A stretch of 64,000 nt of DNA. Origin: Motiliproteus sp. MSK22-1 (GTDB taxonomy: Bacteria > Pseudomonadota > Gammaproteobacteria > Pseudomonadales > Balneatricaceae). The notes beneath the pieces were generated by a model, which was not told the origin of the DNA, made no database searches, and worked only from the letters and a program-made list of their open reading frames with translations. Of this stretch, positions 42,730-51,999 are shown one piece after another; the stretch's first letter is position 1; the number at the start of each line of letters is the position of its first letter. Where the stretch lies: contig NZ_MIEQ01000044.1 of the NCBI RefSeq assembly GCF_001968815.1, positions 372,001-436,000 of the forward strand, read 5' to 3'. Both the position numbers and the translations under genes were made by a program.

Positions 42730-43011
42730 TTAGACTTCCGATAAATTTCCGCAGGATCTGTAAGAAAGATCATTTCTTCTCAGATCCCCCGTAACACTTA
42801 AATTGAAGACTTGTATCGCGAATGCGAAAAATTGAATATTTCAACAGGCTATCCGGCAGATCAAATTCAACCTGATTAAGACTCTCATTAAGAACCCCAT
42901 TAAGAATCCCATTAAGAATCCCATTAAAACTGTCAGTATGAACAACCTATTGTATTCAATGCCCTTAAGTGGTGAATACCAACATCAAGTAACCGGCCTC
43001 ATAACCTTTTC
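42730..43011. repeat. Convergent gap with a 12-base tandem repeat
   Basis: Between the LysR gene and tupA. At about 42884-42928 the unit CCCATTAAGAAT is repeated nearly four times (variants at each end). The repeat may result from replication slippage; no gene is present. Confidence 0.7.
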
Positions 43012-43833
43012 CTATCGGGTTGTGGGGTAAAAAAGCGGTTTATCACCGATCCGGAATGAAGCGATGGCATCCTGTCCGGTTGTGGAAGTCAGCCAGTCAA
43101 TAAAACGACGACCTGCTTCTGCTTTAATGTGTGAATGCAGCGCCGGATTGACCAGAATGACACCATAAGGATTAAACAACCGGGCATCCCCTTCCACCAT
43201 GACAGCAAGGTCACGCTTATTGCGAAAGCTCAGCCAGGTGCCACGATCAACCAGCGTATAAGCACTCATGGCGCTGGCAGTGTTAAGCGTCGCCCCCATG
43301 CCCGACCCAGTTTCGCGATAGCGCTCCCCCGAATTAACCGTTGGTTCTATATCAGCTGCAACCCAGAGTCCAAGCTCCTTTTTATGGGTTCCTGAATCAT
43401 CTCCTCTGGAGACAAAAACAGCTGAAGCGCTAACGATTTTACTCAGCGCCAGTGCTGCATCACTCATACCTCTGATACCTGCTGGGTCAGCAATCGGCCC
43501 GACAATCACAAAATCGTTATACATCACGTCCTTTCGATCTATTCCATAACGGGCTTCAACAAACTTTTCTTCTGAGGGACGGTGGTGAACCAGCAGCACA
43601 TCGGCATCACCGTTGCGGGCGATTCGAATCGCCTGTCCGGTTCCTACTGCGACAACCCGCACTTCGATACCGGATTCAGCCATAAACCGGGGCAGAATAT
43701 GGTCAAATAATCCTGAATTCTGAGTCGAAGTTGTTGAGGCGAGAGTAATAAATGTCTCCGCGCCATGGGCCAGGTTCACGGCTACTGCAAAACCCAGTGA
43801 TACGATAAGTCCAACAATCGAAAAAAATCTCAT
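43012..43833 (-). CDS. tupA: TupA, tungstate-binding periplasmic protein
   Basis: A 273-residue periplasmic binding protein with a signal peptide (residues 1-24). The tungstate motif TTSTQNSGL near residues 33-41 is the TupA signature (TTTS..SGL) that separates it from molybdate-binding ModA. TupA binds WO4 with very high affinity and feeds TupB/TupC. The start overlaps the tupC stop by four bases. A tungsten-type aldehyde oxidoreductase begins the same run, which explains the need for tungstate. Confidence 0.9.
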   Translation of the reverse strand: MRFFSIVGLIVSLGFAVAVNLAHGAETFITLASTTSTQNSGLFDHILPRFMAESGIEVRVVAVGTGQAIRIARNGDADVLLVHHRPSEEKFVEARYGIDRKDVMYNDFVIVGPIADPAGIRGMSDAALALSKIVSASAVFVSRGDDSGTHKKELGLWVAADIEPTVNSGERYRETGSGMGATLNTASAMSAYTLVDRGTWLSFRNKRDLAVMVEGDARLFNPYGVILVNPALHSHIKAEAGRRFIDWLTSTTGQDAIASFRIGDKPLFYPTTR

Positions 43834-44603
43834 CTGGAAATCTCCTTGCTGATTCCGGGTGGGTGTAATGGATTTTTACGATGCCACCAGAGTAATTCAC
43901 CTCGGGTAAAGGCTCTGGCCAGATCGCTCTGTGGGCAATCGAAAAACTGCTCTGCGGCTGTCTGTTCCAGCAACCGCCCGCGATGCAGGAACATCACTTC
44001 ATCGGCAAGTCGCTGCACCTGGCCCAGATCATGACTGGTCATGATAATCCGGGTTCCGGCAGACTGGATGGCCGTGATTATCTGTTCCACCTGATGAGTG
44101 GCAGGAGGATCAAGACTGGCCGTGGGTTCATCCAGAAAAAGGACCTGGGGGCTCAACGCCCAGACTCTAGCCAAGGCAAGTCGCTGCTGTTCACCAAAGG
44201 AAAGTCGCGTAGCCGGTATGTCCTCAAAGCGACTCAGCCCGGTGCACTGAAGAACCCGGTTTATGATGGGTTCCCGCTCCGCGCGCGAAACGCCTTTGAC
44301 CGACAACGCATAACCGACATTGGCCCAAACCGATCGTCGTAACATCACCGGCCGCTGAAATACCATTGCCTGCCGCTGACCCGTCTGCCCGTCACTTCCC
44401 CGCCATCGCAGCAGACCAGACGAAGGCTGCAGCAAACCATGACAGAGCCGTAAGAAGAGGCTTTTACCGGCGCCGTTCGGGCCAATAACCAGTGTGCTCC
44501 GGCCCGCTTCAAAACAACAGGAAACATTCTTGACCAGACGCTTGCCATCAATTTCATAACTCACATTATCGAGTTCGAGCGGCAGGATACTGCTGTCTAC
44601 CAT
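43830..44603 (-). CDS. tupC: TupC, tungstate ABC transporter ATPase
   Basis: A 257-residue ABC ATPase: Walker A GPNGAGKSL near residues 37-45 (note Ser-Leu where Ser/Thr-Thr is common), signature LSFGEQQR near residue 128, Walker B VLFLDEPTA near residue 148. GGAGG lies 2-6 bases before the ATG. The tupB coding sequence runs 38 bases into it. Works with TupB and TupA to import tungstate. Confidence 0.9.
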   Translation of the reverse strand: MVDSSILPLELDNVSYEIDGKRLVKNVSCCFEAGRSTLVIGPNGAGKSLFLRLCHGLLQPSSGLLRWRGSDGQTGQRQAMVFQRPVMLRRSVWANVGYALSVKGVSRAEREPIINRVLQCTGLSRFEDIPATRLSFGEQQRLALARVWALSPQVLFLDEPTASLDPPATHQVEQIITAIQSAGTRIIMTSHDLGQVQRLADEVMFLHRGRLLEQTAAEQFFDCPQSDLARAFTRGELLWWHRKNPLHPPGISKEISR

Positions 44604-45327
44604 AGCCTCCTCCTCTTTTCGATCTTAAAAGCCGGTCCTGCCCCGGACTGCCTATCAGCCAGCTCAGCCCGTTGACAGCAACGGCGATCAGTACCAGCAT
44701 AATTCCCAGTCCTAACGCCAAGGCCAGATCTCCTTTACTCACTTCCAATGCGATCGAGGTCGTCATCACCCGAGTTGCATGATCAATGTTGCCACCGACA
44801 ATCATCACCGCCCCCACTTCAGCGATTGCCCGCCCGAACCCCGCCAGCAACGCGGTTAACAGCTGACTGCGTCCGTCCATAAGCAAGGTTGGCAGCGCCC
44901 GCCAACGGGTCGCTCCCAGTGATCTGAGCTGTTCCTCATACTCTGCCCAGAGCACTTCCACCACCTGCCGGGTCAAGGCTGCGATTATTGGCATCACCAG
45001 GATAAGCTGGGCAATCACCATCGCCGTGGGAGTGAACAGCAGCCCCAGCACACCCAGCGGCCCGGATCTGGACAGCATCAGATAGACGACCAAGCCAACA
45101 ACAACGGGAGGCAACCCCATCAGTGAGTTAATAGCGATAATCAGCATCCGCCGTCCCGGAAAAGAACCAATTGCCAGCGCAGCCCCCAACGGCATGCCAA
45201 TCACCGCGGCACTAAGAACAGCGGTCAAGCTGACAGTGAGCGACAATGCAACTATCTCCACCAGGTCAGCATCCAACTGAATCAGCAATGAGAACGCCGC
45301 TATAAAAGCGTCAGAAAAGTCGTTCAT
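44566..45327 (-). CDS. tupB: TupB, tungstate ABC transporter permease
   Basis: About 253 residues with five to six helices and the permease coupling loop EYEEQLRSLGATRWRALPTL. The ATG at 45327 (MNDFSDAF) is preferred over a TTG/ATG 24 bases upstream. SLTVSLTAVLSAAVIGMPLG and AEVGAVMIVGGNIDHATRVMTT are typical of TupB/ModB-like permeases. About 160 bases separate it from the AOR gene. Confidence 0.9.
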   Translation of the reverse strand: MNDFSDAFIAAFSLLIQLDADLVEIVALSLTVSLTAVLSAAVIGMPLGAALAIGSFPGRRMLIIAINSLMGLPPVVVGLVVYLMLSRSGPLGVLGLLFTPTAMVIAQLILVMPIIAALTRQVVEVLWAEYEEQLRSLGATRWRALPTLLMDGRSQLLTALLAGFGRAIAEVGAVMIVGGNIDHATRVMTTSIALEVSKGDLALALGLGIMLVLIAVAVNGLSWLIGSPGQDRLLRSKRGGGYGRQQYPAARTR

Positions 45328-45484
45328 GATCCCATCCCAACGGCAGAGCAAACTTCATCAAGCGATAAATATCACCGATATCAGCTAAGCAGCGATGACT
45401 AAAACAACAGACAAACGATCAAATCTGTCCACACCGGTCCCGTACCAGGCTGTTCAGATGGCACTAACAACCCTGTTCCCCCGT

Positions 45485-47197
45485 TTAGTCAGGATTCTGC
45501 TCCCACCACTGATCGATACAGCGATTCACCTCGTCGCTGTAAAGCCGTACAACCTTGTCTGAAGGAGGTAGCGGTTCGTCGTAAAAGAACGCAGGATAGC
45601 TGTCGTCCTGTTCCTCAAATCCGGCTTGCCGGTTGAACAGCTTCTCCAGTCGTAAGGTATCCCGCCCCAGTCTGGCAATAAACGATGGGGCCAGTTCAGT
45701 ACCATGAATGTTGTTAAGGGTATCGGCCAGCAACTGATGATTGGGATCGGTCACCGCACGACCAAAAATACACATTCCCAGTGAATCAGCCGCAGCAGCA
45801 CTGATCTGAGCCTGCATACTGACATCAACCAGCTCGGCGATGCTCTTCCCTTTACAGTCGTAGCCCCCCAGATTACCGGCAGTATGGTCCCCACCCTGAG
45901 CGGTGACCATCATGCTGATACCGGTTACTTCAATAACCCTGGGATCATAAGCGCTTAATGCCTGACCTTTGACAGCGGGCACCCTCTTAATCTGGTAGTG
46001 GGTCCCGACTCGCGATGCCCCTTGCGCCAACAGGCGCCCCTGATCGGTTCCGTAACGAATCTCCTCAAGAGCACTAAGCAGATAACTGAAATCACCAAAC
46101 TCCGCCAGCCCAGCCTCCATAACCACTCCCAGTACCGCGCCGGTTTCAATACTGTCGATACCAAGATCATTAGCGATAGCATTAAGCTCCGCCACCTGAT
46201 CAGGCTCCGTAAGGCCACAATTGGTCCCCATCAGACCAATCGTTTCGTACTCCAGCGGAGCAACCAGCTCCTTGCCTTTTTCACAGTGATAGACGTTACT
46301 GCACTTGATCATGCAACCCGGCATACAGGCATGAGTCTGGTCACCGCCGCGAGCCAGATTCTGCTCACGAATATACTGGCCTCCCATTTTCAGCGTCCCA
46401 TCAGTCATCTGCCCCCGACTGAAATTATTGACTGGCAACCCGCCAATATAGTTGGCAACATCCGCCATAAATGCTGTACCAAGCTGATTCAGGTTTTTCA
46501 GGCCTTCATGCTCACGAATCTGCACCCCATATTCACGAACGGCTTTCGACACCTTCTTGCGATCATGCAGCTCCGGCGTTTTACCCTTATCGATCACAAT
46601 GGCCTTAACTCTTTTATGCCCCATAACCGCACCAACACCACCACGAGCAGCCAGCCTCACCGGGCGTCCTTCTGGGTCACTGAAGCCGATACCAGATAGC
46701 AATCCCTGGTACTCGCCCACTGGACCGCACAGAGCAAGACTGACATTGTCGCCATATTTTTCATGCAACAGAGCAGCGGCCGCCACATTGCCTTTACCCA
46801 TATAAGGCTCTGCAGAATCAAACTGAATCGGCCCTTCCCTTGGAATTCTGATCACTACCCATTCGGGAGATACGTCCTGAAGAGTAAATCCGGCCAGCTT
46901 CAGGTGGCCCATTGCCAGTGCGAAAGTACCACCGGCATTAGCCTCCTTAATTCCACCGGTCAGCGGACTCTTGCAACCAACACTGATCCGGTTGGCATTA
47001 GAAAAACTGGTACCAGCAAAGGGACCGGCCGAAAAAATAAGAGGGTTATCGGCAGAAAGAGGTTCCACGGTGGCGATGCCCTGCTCCAGCAGTGTTCTGA
47101 CAATAAAGTAACGCCCGGCACAGGCAACCGAATCCCCATTCAGCTCTTCAGTTTCGATGGATTGATCTTTGAGATTTATCTGTAAATACCTGCGCAT
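45485..47197 (-). CDS. Tungsten-type aldehyde:ferredoxin oxidoreductase
   Basis: A 570-residue AOR-family protein. AOR domain 1 has CKSPLTGGIKEANAGG near residues 75-90 for the pyranopterin; the [4Fe-4S] ligands are Cys291, Cys295 and Cys299 (CMPGCMIKC) plus Cys475 (SLGMCIF); GGDHTAG near residue 435 is also typical. The enzyme oxidises aldehydes to acids (or the reverse) with ferredoxin as partner, using a tungsto-bispterin cofactor. Immediate downstream tupBCA on the same strand supports tungsten over molybdenum. Partner could be the ferredoxin at 31726 or one reached through Rnf. Such enzymes are rare in aerobic gammaproteobacteria. Physiological aldehyde unknown. Confidence 0.9.
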   Translation of the reverse strand: MRRYLQINLKDQSIETEELNGDSVACAGRYFIVRTLLEQGIATVEPLSADNPLIFSAGPFAGTSFSNANRISVGCKSPLTGGIKEANAGGTFALAMGHLKLAGFTLQDVSPEWVVIRIPREGPIQFDSAEPYMGKGNVAAAALLHEKYGDNVSLALCGPVGEYQGLLSGIGFSDPEGRPVRLAARGGVGAVMGHKRVKAIVIDKGKTPELHDRKKVSKAVREYGVQIREHEGLKNLNQLGTAFMADVANYIGGLPVNNFSRGQMTDGTLKMGGQYIREQNLARGGDQTHACMPGCMIKCSNVYHCEKGKELVAPLEYETIGLMGTNCGLTEPDQVAELNAIANDLGIDSIETGAVLGVVMEAGLAEFGDFSYLLSALEEIRYGTDQGRLLAQGASRVGTHYQIKRVPAVKGQALSAYDPRVIEVTGISMMVTAQGGDHTAGNLGGYDCKGKSIAELVDVSMQAQISAAAADSLGMCIFGRAVTDPNHQLLADTLNNIHGTELAPSFIARLGRDTLRLEKLFNRQAGFEEQDDSYPAFFYDEPLPPSDKVVRLYSDEVNRCIDQWWEQNPD

Positions 47198-47681
47198 ACT
47201 GAACCAGCCCCTGATTGCCGCAGATCAGGCAGCAGCCGTAATCCGGACATAAGTTACAGAAAACAACCATAGGCGAGCATTACTCAGCGGCTCCATTCCC
47301 ACTCAGCGAGCGCACCGCGGTCATAGCGACTATGGATGTTCTTTCAGACTGATTCTTGATTTTTACGCTTATCAACTCAAATTAAAAAATACAAACGATT
47401 TATAGGCGCTTCTTATATATAAATCTCAGACTCATCGGTGCAGTTACCAAAACAGCCACGGCAGGATAATAAACGAGTCAGGTACTCTTCACTGAAAGCC
47501 GGAAATGTCAGCGGCTTTATCTGATGTAGAGACTCAATCTACCGGCAGGAATTTGTGAAACAATCGGCTAGACTCAAAGACAGGCAGTTATACAGCGTTA
47601 TCTAAAACGTCTTTTTTAAACAGCCTGGGGGAGCTGGTCGCAGGCCCCCTAACAAGCAGGCCATAGAAAGGGGAAATAATC
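47198..47681. other. Intergenic region upstream of the AOR gene
   Basis: 484 bases, divergent. It contains a short inverted repeat CATAG-CGA-CTATG at 47322-47334 and a directly repeated ACTCAGCG nearby. No molybdenum/tungsten-cofactor riboswitch could be recognised. Nothing else supported. Confidence 0.4.
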
Positions 47682-47966
47682 ATGAAATTAGTCACAATTT
47701 GTTTTTTGTTATGTATCAGCGGGATAGCTTCAGCAACCGATGCAATAAAAGCAATGCAGATAACGCCTAACAGGGAATACGTTCCCCTCGGAGTATCCAC
47801 AGGAAAACAGGACCACTCTGTCAGCTGGTTTATCGAGCGAATTGAAACCAAGCCCAGTGAAACGGTGAAGGTCTGGATGTGTAAAGTATCACCAAACAAG
47901 CGACCATCATGCCAATCAACGACTCTGAACTCGCCTGTTCCGGGCAATGCCAGTAATTCAAAATAG
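47682..47966 (+). CDS. Small secreted protein, hypothetical
   Basis: 94 residues with a clear signal peptide (about 1-18, SGIASA). The mature part of about 75 residues has two cysteines (WMCKVS and PSCQST) that could form a disulfide. AAGGGG precedes the ATG. No family recognised. Standalone between the AOR operon and a convergent hypothetical gene. Confidence 0.55.
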   Translation: MKLVTICFLLCISGIASATDAIKAMQITPNREYVPLGVSTGKQDHSVSWFIERIETKPSETVKVWMCKVSPNKRPSCQSTTLNSPVPGNASNSK

Positions 47967-48161
47967 TGGTGACTCTAAATAGCAATACGCTTATCGCCAG
48001 ATAATTGGCCATACATGGACAGTAAACTCAGCGTCAACAAAATAAAGTAAACACTGTTCTCAGGGGTGTTACGATTACCCTACCGCGACTTCGCCGTGCT
48101 TTCTCTTCAGCACGACTAGTCATGTTGATCTTTTTCCTTTAAACCTTCCCCGCTGTGCAGC

Positions 48162-48196
48162 GTTCATCAAACAGGTTAAGTTTGTCTGATGGAACA
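48162..48196. terminator. Inverted repeat between convergent genes
   Basis: Imperfect arms GTTCATCA and TGATGGAAC with inner AACA/TGTC-type pairing, between the ends of the secreted-protein gene and the next minus-strand gene. Possible bidirectional terminator. Confidence 0.35.
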
Positions 48197-48212
48197 CGGA
48201 ATATCTATCCGT

Positions 48213-48653
48213 TCAGGCCTTGTCTGCCACTGATGTAAAAATCATTCTGACAGCTCGCCCTTCTTCACCCCAGGGTGCGATATTAGTCATTTGAAGAACC
48301 AGATCTCCATTTGGACGCTCAGAGAGTTTGCTTCGCCAGCCCCAACTCGGGCTGGAGGGTACTTCATAACAGCATTCGACGGTAAAAAGTCCCCATGCAT
48401 TTGCAACATCCACGCACGGGATTGATTTTGGCTGGTGCCAGCTATCAAGCCAAATGGCCCCTCCAGCCTTATTAAATGTGAAGCTCCCTTTTTTGGTCTC
48501 CCCCTCATACAACCAGGTGTAATCAAGCCCATCATGGCCAAACATCATCGAGCAATCGTAGCGCTCTTGCTTATTCCCTTCAGGATCAAGCCACAACTCA
48601 CCCTTTCCTTCCCACTGGGTTCCCTGAAACTTACTGAGCCATTGCTTTGTCAT
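48213..48653 (-). CDS. Hypothetical lipocalin-like/DUF1579-type protein
   Basis: 146 residues, Trp-rich (over ten Trp), no signal peptide. The start MTKQWLSKFQGTQWEGKGELWLDPEGN and alternating strand pattern suggest a small beta-barrel of the DUF1579 or nitrobindin/lipocalin kind. Substrate and role unknown. It is followed by the marC-like gene upstream on the same strand with about 45 bases between. Confidence 0.65.
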   Translation of the reverse strand: MTKQWLSKFQGTQWEGKGELWLDPEGNKQERYDCSMMFGHDGLDYTWLYEGETKKGSFTFNKAGGAIWLDSWHQPKSIPCVDVANAWGLFTVECCYEVPSSPSWGWRSKLSERPNGDLVLQMTNIAPWGEEGRAVRMIFTSVADKA

Positions 48654-48696
48654 TATTCATTCCTCGGAAACTTCAATGCCTGTACAGGCTCAGCAT

Positions 48697-49305
48697 TTAG
48701 AGATTAAAGTAAATTTTTAACCCCGCAAGCGTGTTTGTCGCGGCAACCGAGGCCAGTATGAGTCCCATGATCCGGCTCACAACGCTGGCACCGCTATTGC
48801 CGATAAGCTTATTTATAAATCCTGCTCCCAACATCAGAATATACACAACCACCAGTACCGACAGCATAACGGCTGCTGTTTGAACTTGCTGCCAAAAATT
48901 AAAACGAGCATTTTCGGTCATAAGAACCGCTGCCAGCATAGCACCGGGACCCGCGATCGAAGGTACAGCTAAGGGGAAAATAGCCGTTTCATGATGATCT
49001 TCAGCAAGCCGCAATTCTTCATCAGGTTTACTCTCACCGAAAATCATTGAAAGTGCGAAAAGAAACAGCACAATACCACCGGCAATTTGAAACGCTGACA
49101 GGGGAATCGACATCGCCGTAAGGATAAGCTCCCCAGCCATTACAAAGAATAGCAGAATACCTGCTGACGCCAGTGAAGCAATCAGCGCAATTCTTCGTTT
49201 CGATGGGTTGTCGAACTGTGAGGTTACCGCAATAAAAACGGGAACGGTCCCTACGGGGTCAATTACAGCGAAAAAAACAATAAAGGTAGCCAGATAGTCA
49301 ATCAT
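48697..49305 (-). CDS. MarC-family membrane protein
   Basis: A 202-residue six-helix protein of the MarC/UPF0056 family: FFAVIDPVGTVPVFIAVT near residues 11-28 and AVPSIAGPGAMLAAVLM near residues 112-128 are the family marks. MarC proteins were first linked to multiple antibiotic resistance but that role was withdrawn; function remains unknown. Monocistronic or with the next gene. Confidence 0.9.
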   Translation of the reverse strand: MIDYLATFIVFFAVIDPVGTVPVFIAVTSQFDNPSKRRIALIASLASAGILLFFVMAGELILTAMSIPLSAFQIAGGIVLFLFALSMIFGESKPDEELRLAEDHHETAIFPLAVPSIAGPGAMLAAVLMTENARFNFWQQVQTAAVMLSVLVVVYILMLGAGFINKLIGNSGASVVSRIMGLILASVAATNTLAGLKIYFNL

Positions 49306-49721
49306 TAATCAGATTGCTCCCAGTGGATGAGGCTTGTATGTCAAGTAGATAAATAGCCGGCCTATTCGACTGCTATCGCTGTCGTGATAACCGTTCTCTG
49401 GACGGTACTCTAACTGTTACGATGTTTGTTTTTCAAGCATTTAACTTCCCTAAGCCCCCGGATAGGGGCTTCATCAAACCTTCAGCTTCATGTTGGCTTT
49501 AACAGCCTTCCTCAGCCCACTCAGACTGGTAGACTAAAAATTGCATACAATATACCATTAATCAGCTATTACCGCCTGCTCTGCAGCTATTCAGCAAACG
49601 TTTCTTAACAGTTGGGTGTGTATACTGTTTTATGGCTTGTCATCAAATAGCTTCAGGAGCATACAAAAGCAATTAATAACAAGAAGATAAACCAACAAAT
49701 CCCCTTTGAGCTAAGCAAACT
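49306..49721. other. Intergenic region upstream of the M24 peptidase
   Basis: 416 bases. Includes an AT-rich stretch near 49537-49556 (TTGCATACAATATACC) that is similar to the TTGTATACAA site at 41681. No gene is supported; a 60-codon frame at 49426 lacks a ribosome site. Confidence 0.4.
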
Positions 49722-50939
49722 ATGACTATTGGCGTTGGCGGTTCTACCGCAAAAGAAGAGTTGGAAAAACTCAGAAATATGACTGCAGATATCCAGCCGG
49801 TCTCACAACAAGAATTTCAACAGCGGATTGCAGCAGCCCAGAAACTTATGCAACAACAAGGCATCACAGTCACCTATCTCAATGCGGGGACTAATCTTTA
49901 TTACTTTACTGGTACAGGCTGGCATCCCAGTGAAAGAATGGTCGGAGCACTACTCCCCGCCAAAGGGGATATGGTTTATATAGCGCCTCATTTTGAACTC
50001 AATACCTTGAAACAGTATATGCAGGTTCAGGCTGAGGTCGCGACCTGGCAGGAACACGAATGTCCTTATGCTTTGGCTATTGATGTGCTTAACGGTATGG
50101 GTATTCATAATGGTAAATTTGCCATTGACGAATCTACAGCCTTTTTCATCAGCAACGGTATGGATCAACAGGCAAATGATTTTCAATTGGTAAGCGCCAC
50201 CCCTGTTACCGGGGCTTGTCGGATGATTAAGTCAGCAACAGAACTCGCCTTGATGCAACGAGCCAAAGATATGACATTAACCGTGCAAAAAGCGGCTGCC
50301 AGGATCTTGCGTAATGGCATAACAACTCTCGAAGTTACCGAGTTTATTGACGAAGCTCATCGACGAGTAGGTGCTCCAAGTGGCTCTTATTTCTGTATAG
50401 TCCTTTTTGGGGAAGACTCCTCTTTTCCTCATGGGGTAAAACAACCAAAAGCACTGGAAACCAATGATATGGTACTTATCGACACTGGTTGTCAGATTGA
50501 AGGCTATATTTCTGACATCACCCGATCCTATGTTTTTGGTACAGCTGATGATCGCCAACGGAAGATGTGGGCGATAGAAAAAGCTGCCCAGGATAAGGCA
50601 TTTCAGGCAGCGCAAATTGGTCAGCCCTGTGGTGAGGTTGATATAGCGGCCAGAACCTATCTAGCGGATCAGGGTCTGGGGCCTGATTATCAAACACCCG
50701 GTTGTCCTCATCGAACAGGTCACGGTATTGGTCTGGATATTCACGAATGGCCTTATCTGGTTAAAAGTAATCAAACCCCGTTAGCAGCTGGTATGTGCTT
50801 TTCAAATGAACCCATGCTGGTTGTTCCCGGCGAGTTTGGTATCCGCCTGGAAGATCATTTTTATATGACCGATCAGGGGCCCGAATGGTTTACGCAACCA
50901 TCCCACTCGATTGATGATCCATTTGGTTACAGGGTCTGA
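49722..50939 (+). CDS. M24-family Xaa-Pro dipeptidase/creatinase-like hydrolase
   Basis: 405 residues: an N-terminal creatinase domain and a C-terminal pita-bread M24 domain. Metal ligands are visible as LIDTGC and SDITRSY (two Asp), HRTGHGIGLDIHE (His), SNEPML (Glu) and IRLEDHF (Glu), so it should be an active metallohydrolase. Members cleave Xaa-Pro dipeptides or related amides such as ectoine or creatine. Its closeness to a hydroxyproline-type operon 5 kb away is suggestive of proline-peptide use but not decisive. Convergent with the AraC gene. Confidence 0.88.
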   Translation: MTIGVGGSTAKEELEKLRNMTADIQPVSQQEFQQRIAAAQKLMQQQGITVTYLNAGTNLYYFTGTGWHPSERMVGALLPAKGDMVYIAPHFELNTLKQYMQVQAEVATWQEHECPYALAIDVLNGMGIHNGKFAIDESTAFFISNGMDQQANDFQLVSATPVTGACRMIKSATELALMQRAKDMTLTVQKAAARILRNGITTLEVTEFIDEAHRRVGAPSGSYFCIVLFGEDSSFPHGVKQPKALETNDMVLIDTGCQIEGYISDITRSYVFGTADDRQRKMWAIEKAAQDKAFQAAQIGQPCGEVDIAARTYLADQGLGPDYQTPGCPHRTGHGIGLDIHEWPYLVKSNQTPLAAGMCFSNEPMLVVPGEFGIRLEDHFYMTDQGPEWFTQPSHSIDDPFGYRV

Positions 50940-50956
50940 GTGAAAATCGAGCTCCA

Positions 50957-51970
50957 CTAAAAGCCACGGAACAATGAGTGACACTGCTCGCGATACTGAC
51001 CTGGTGAAGTTCCTTTCCACGCTCGGTAAGCACGGATAAAAGAATTGGACTCTTGAAAACCGAGCAGGAAAGAAATTTCGCTCAGTGAAAGCGAGGATTT
51101 TTCAAGATAGTGGTCGGCAAGCTCTGCCCTAACTGATGTTAATATCGATTGGAAACATTCTGTTTCCGCTGATAACTTGCGCTGTAGAGTGCGCTTACTC
51201 ATGGCTAATTGCGATGCCACCGCTTCTATTGTTGCTTCACCACTTGGCAACATGCCAAGCAATACCGCTTTGGCCCGAGCAGAAGTACTGGCCCCTGCAT
51301 CCAAATCCGCCAGTTTTTGGTTCAACCCTTGCTCAAAAAAGTCCCACATTCCGATATTTGAGGTCAAAAATGGCCTCGCTGCATCGCCCGATGCGAAGCT
51401 GATTTCTGTGTTGTCAGAATAACTGACAGGACATCCAAAATAGGTTAGATACGGCTGAAGATCAGATGGAAGTTCCGGCAGCGCGATTGAAAGAGGCGTG
51501 ATGTGTTCACGAGTACCAACCCGCATAAGCTGACAGAAGAACACCAGTTCGCACAGACTTAGGATTCGAGGAAGCTTTCCTGCTTCCTGATAGCAGCTCA
51601 GCGTCAGCAGGGTCGAATCTTTTGTAACATCCACCTCTAATGCCATGGGGCCAATCAAAGGCTTGTAGTGGCTCAATCGCCTGGCTGCAACATTAAAATC
51701 CGGGCTGCAAAGACTCGCAAAGATTGGCGCATCAAAAGATTCCACATTAAAATTCTCTGCCAATAACAATGGCACTTCTCGCACACCAGCAGCCTTTTCG
51801 ATACCACGCCATAACTCAAAGTATTCCGCTGGCGTCAAGGTAGCATCGCTGCGATTAAAAAGGTCGGCTGGTAGTCTGGCATAAGCCAGCACCGCATTTG
51901 GATCGATTTGCATATCTGTTAGCATCAGTTTCCAGCCGCAGGGAATAGCAAACTTGCTGGCGTATTTCAT
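50957..51970 (-). CDS. AraC-family regulator with Arabinose_bd N-terminal domain
   Basis: 337 residues: an N-terminal ligand domain of the Arabinose_bd (OruR/ArgR-like) kind and a C-terminal double HTH, with IEAVASQLAMSKRTLQRKL near residues 247-265 and LSLSEISFLLGFQESNSFIRAYRAWKG-type second HTH. Regulators of this group control amino acid, lipid or quorum-type catabolism. It is followed on the same strand by the SDR gene upstream, its likely target or partner. An upstream start MLTDMQ is possible. Confidence 0.88.
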   Translation of the reverse strand: MKYASKFAIPCGWKLMLTDMQIDPNAVLAYARLPADLFNRSDATLTPAEYFELWRGIEKAAGVREVPLLLAENFNVESFDAPIFASLCSPDFNVAARRLSHYKPLIGPMALEVDVTKDSTLLTLSCYQEAGKLPRILSLCELVFFCQLMRVGTREHITPLSIALPELPSDLQPYLTYFGCPVSYSDNTEISFASGDAARPFLTSNIGMWDFFEQGLNQKLADLDAGASTSARAKAVLLGMLPSGEATIEAVASQLAMSKRTLQRKLSAETECFQSILTSVRAELADHYLEKSSLSLSEISFLLGFQESNSFIRAYRAWKGTSPGQYREQCHSLFRGF

Positions 51971-51999
51971 GGCTCAACCATCCGATCTTTGTAATTAAA

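Noticed and set aside
45998-46699. 233-codon plus-strand frame
   Set aside because: Antisense shadow of the AOR gene.
47198-47420. Molybdenum/tungsten cofactor riboswitch before the AOR gene
   Set aside because: The conserved core could not be matched; only a short inverted repeat is seen.
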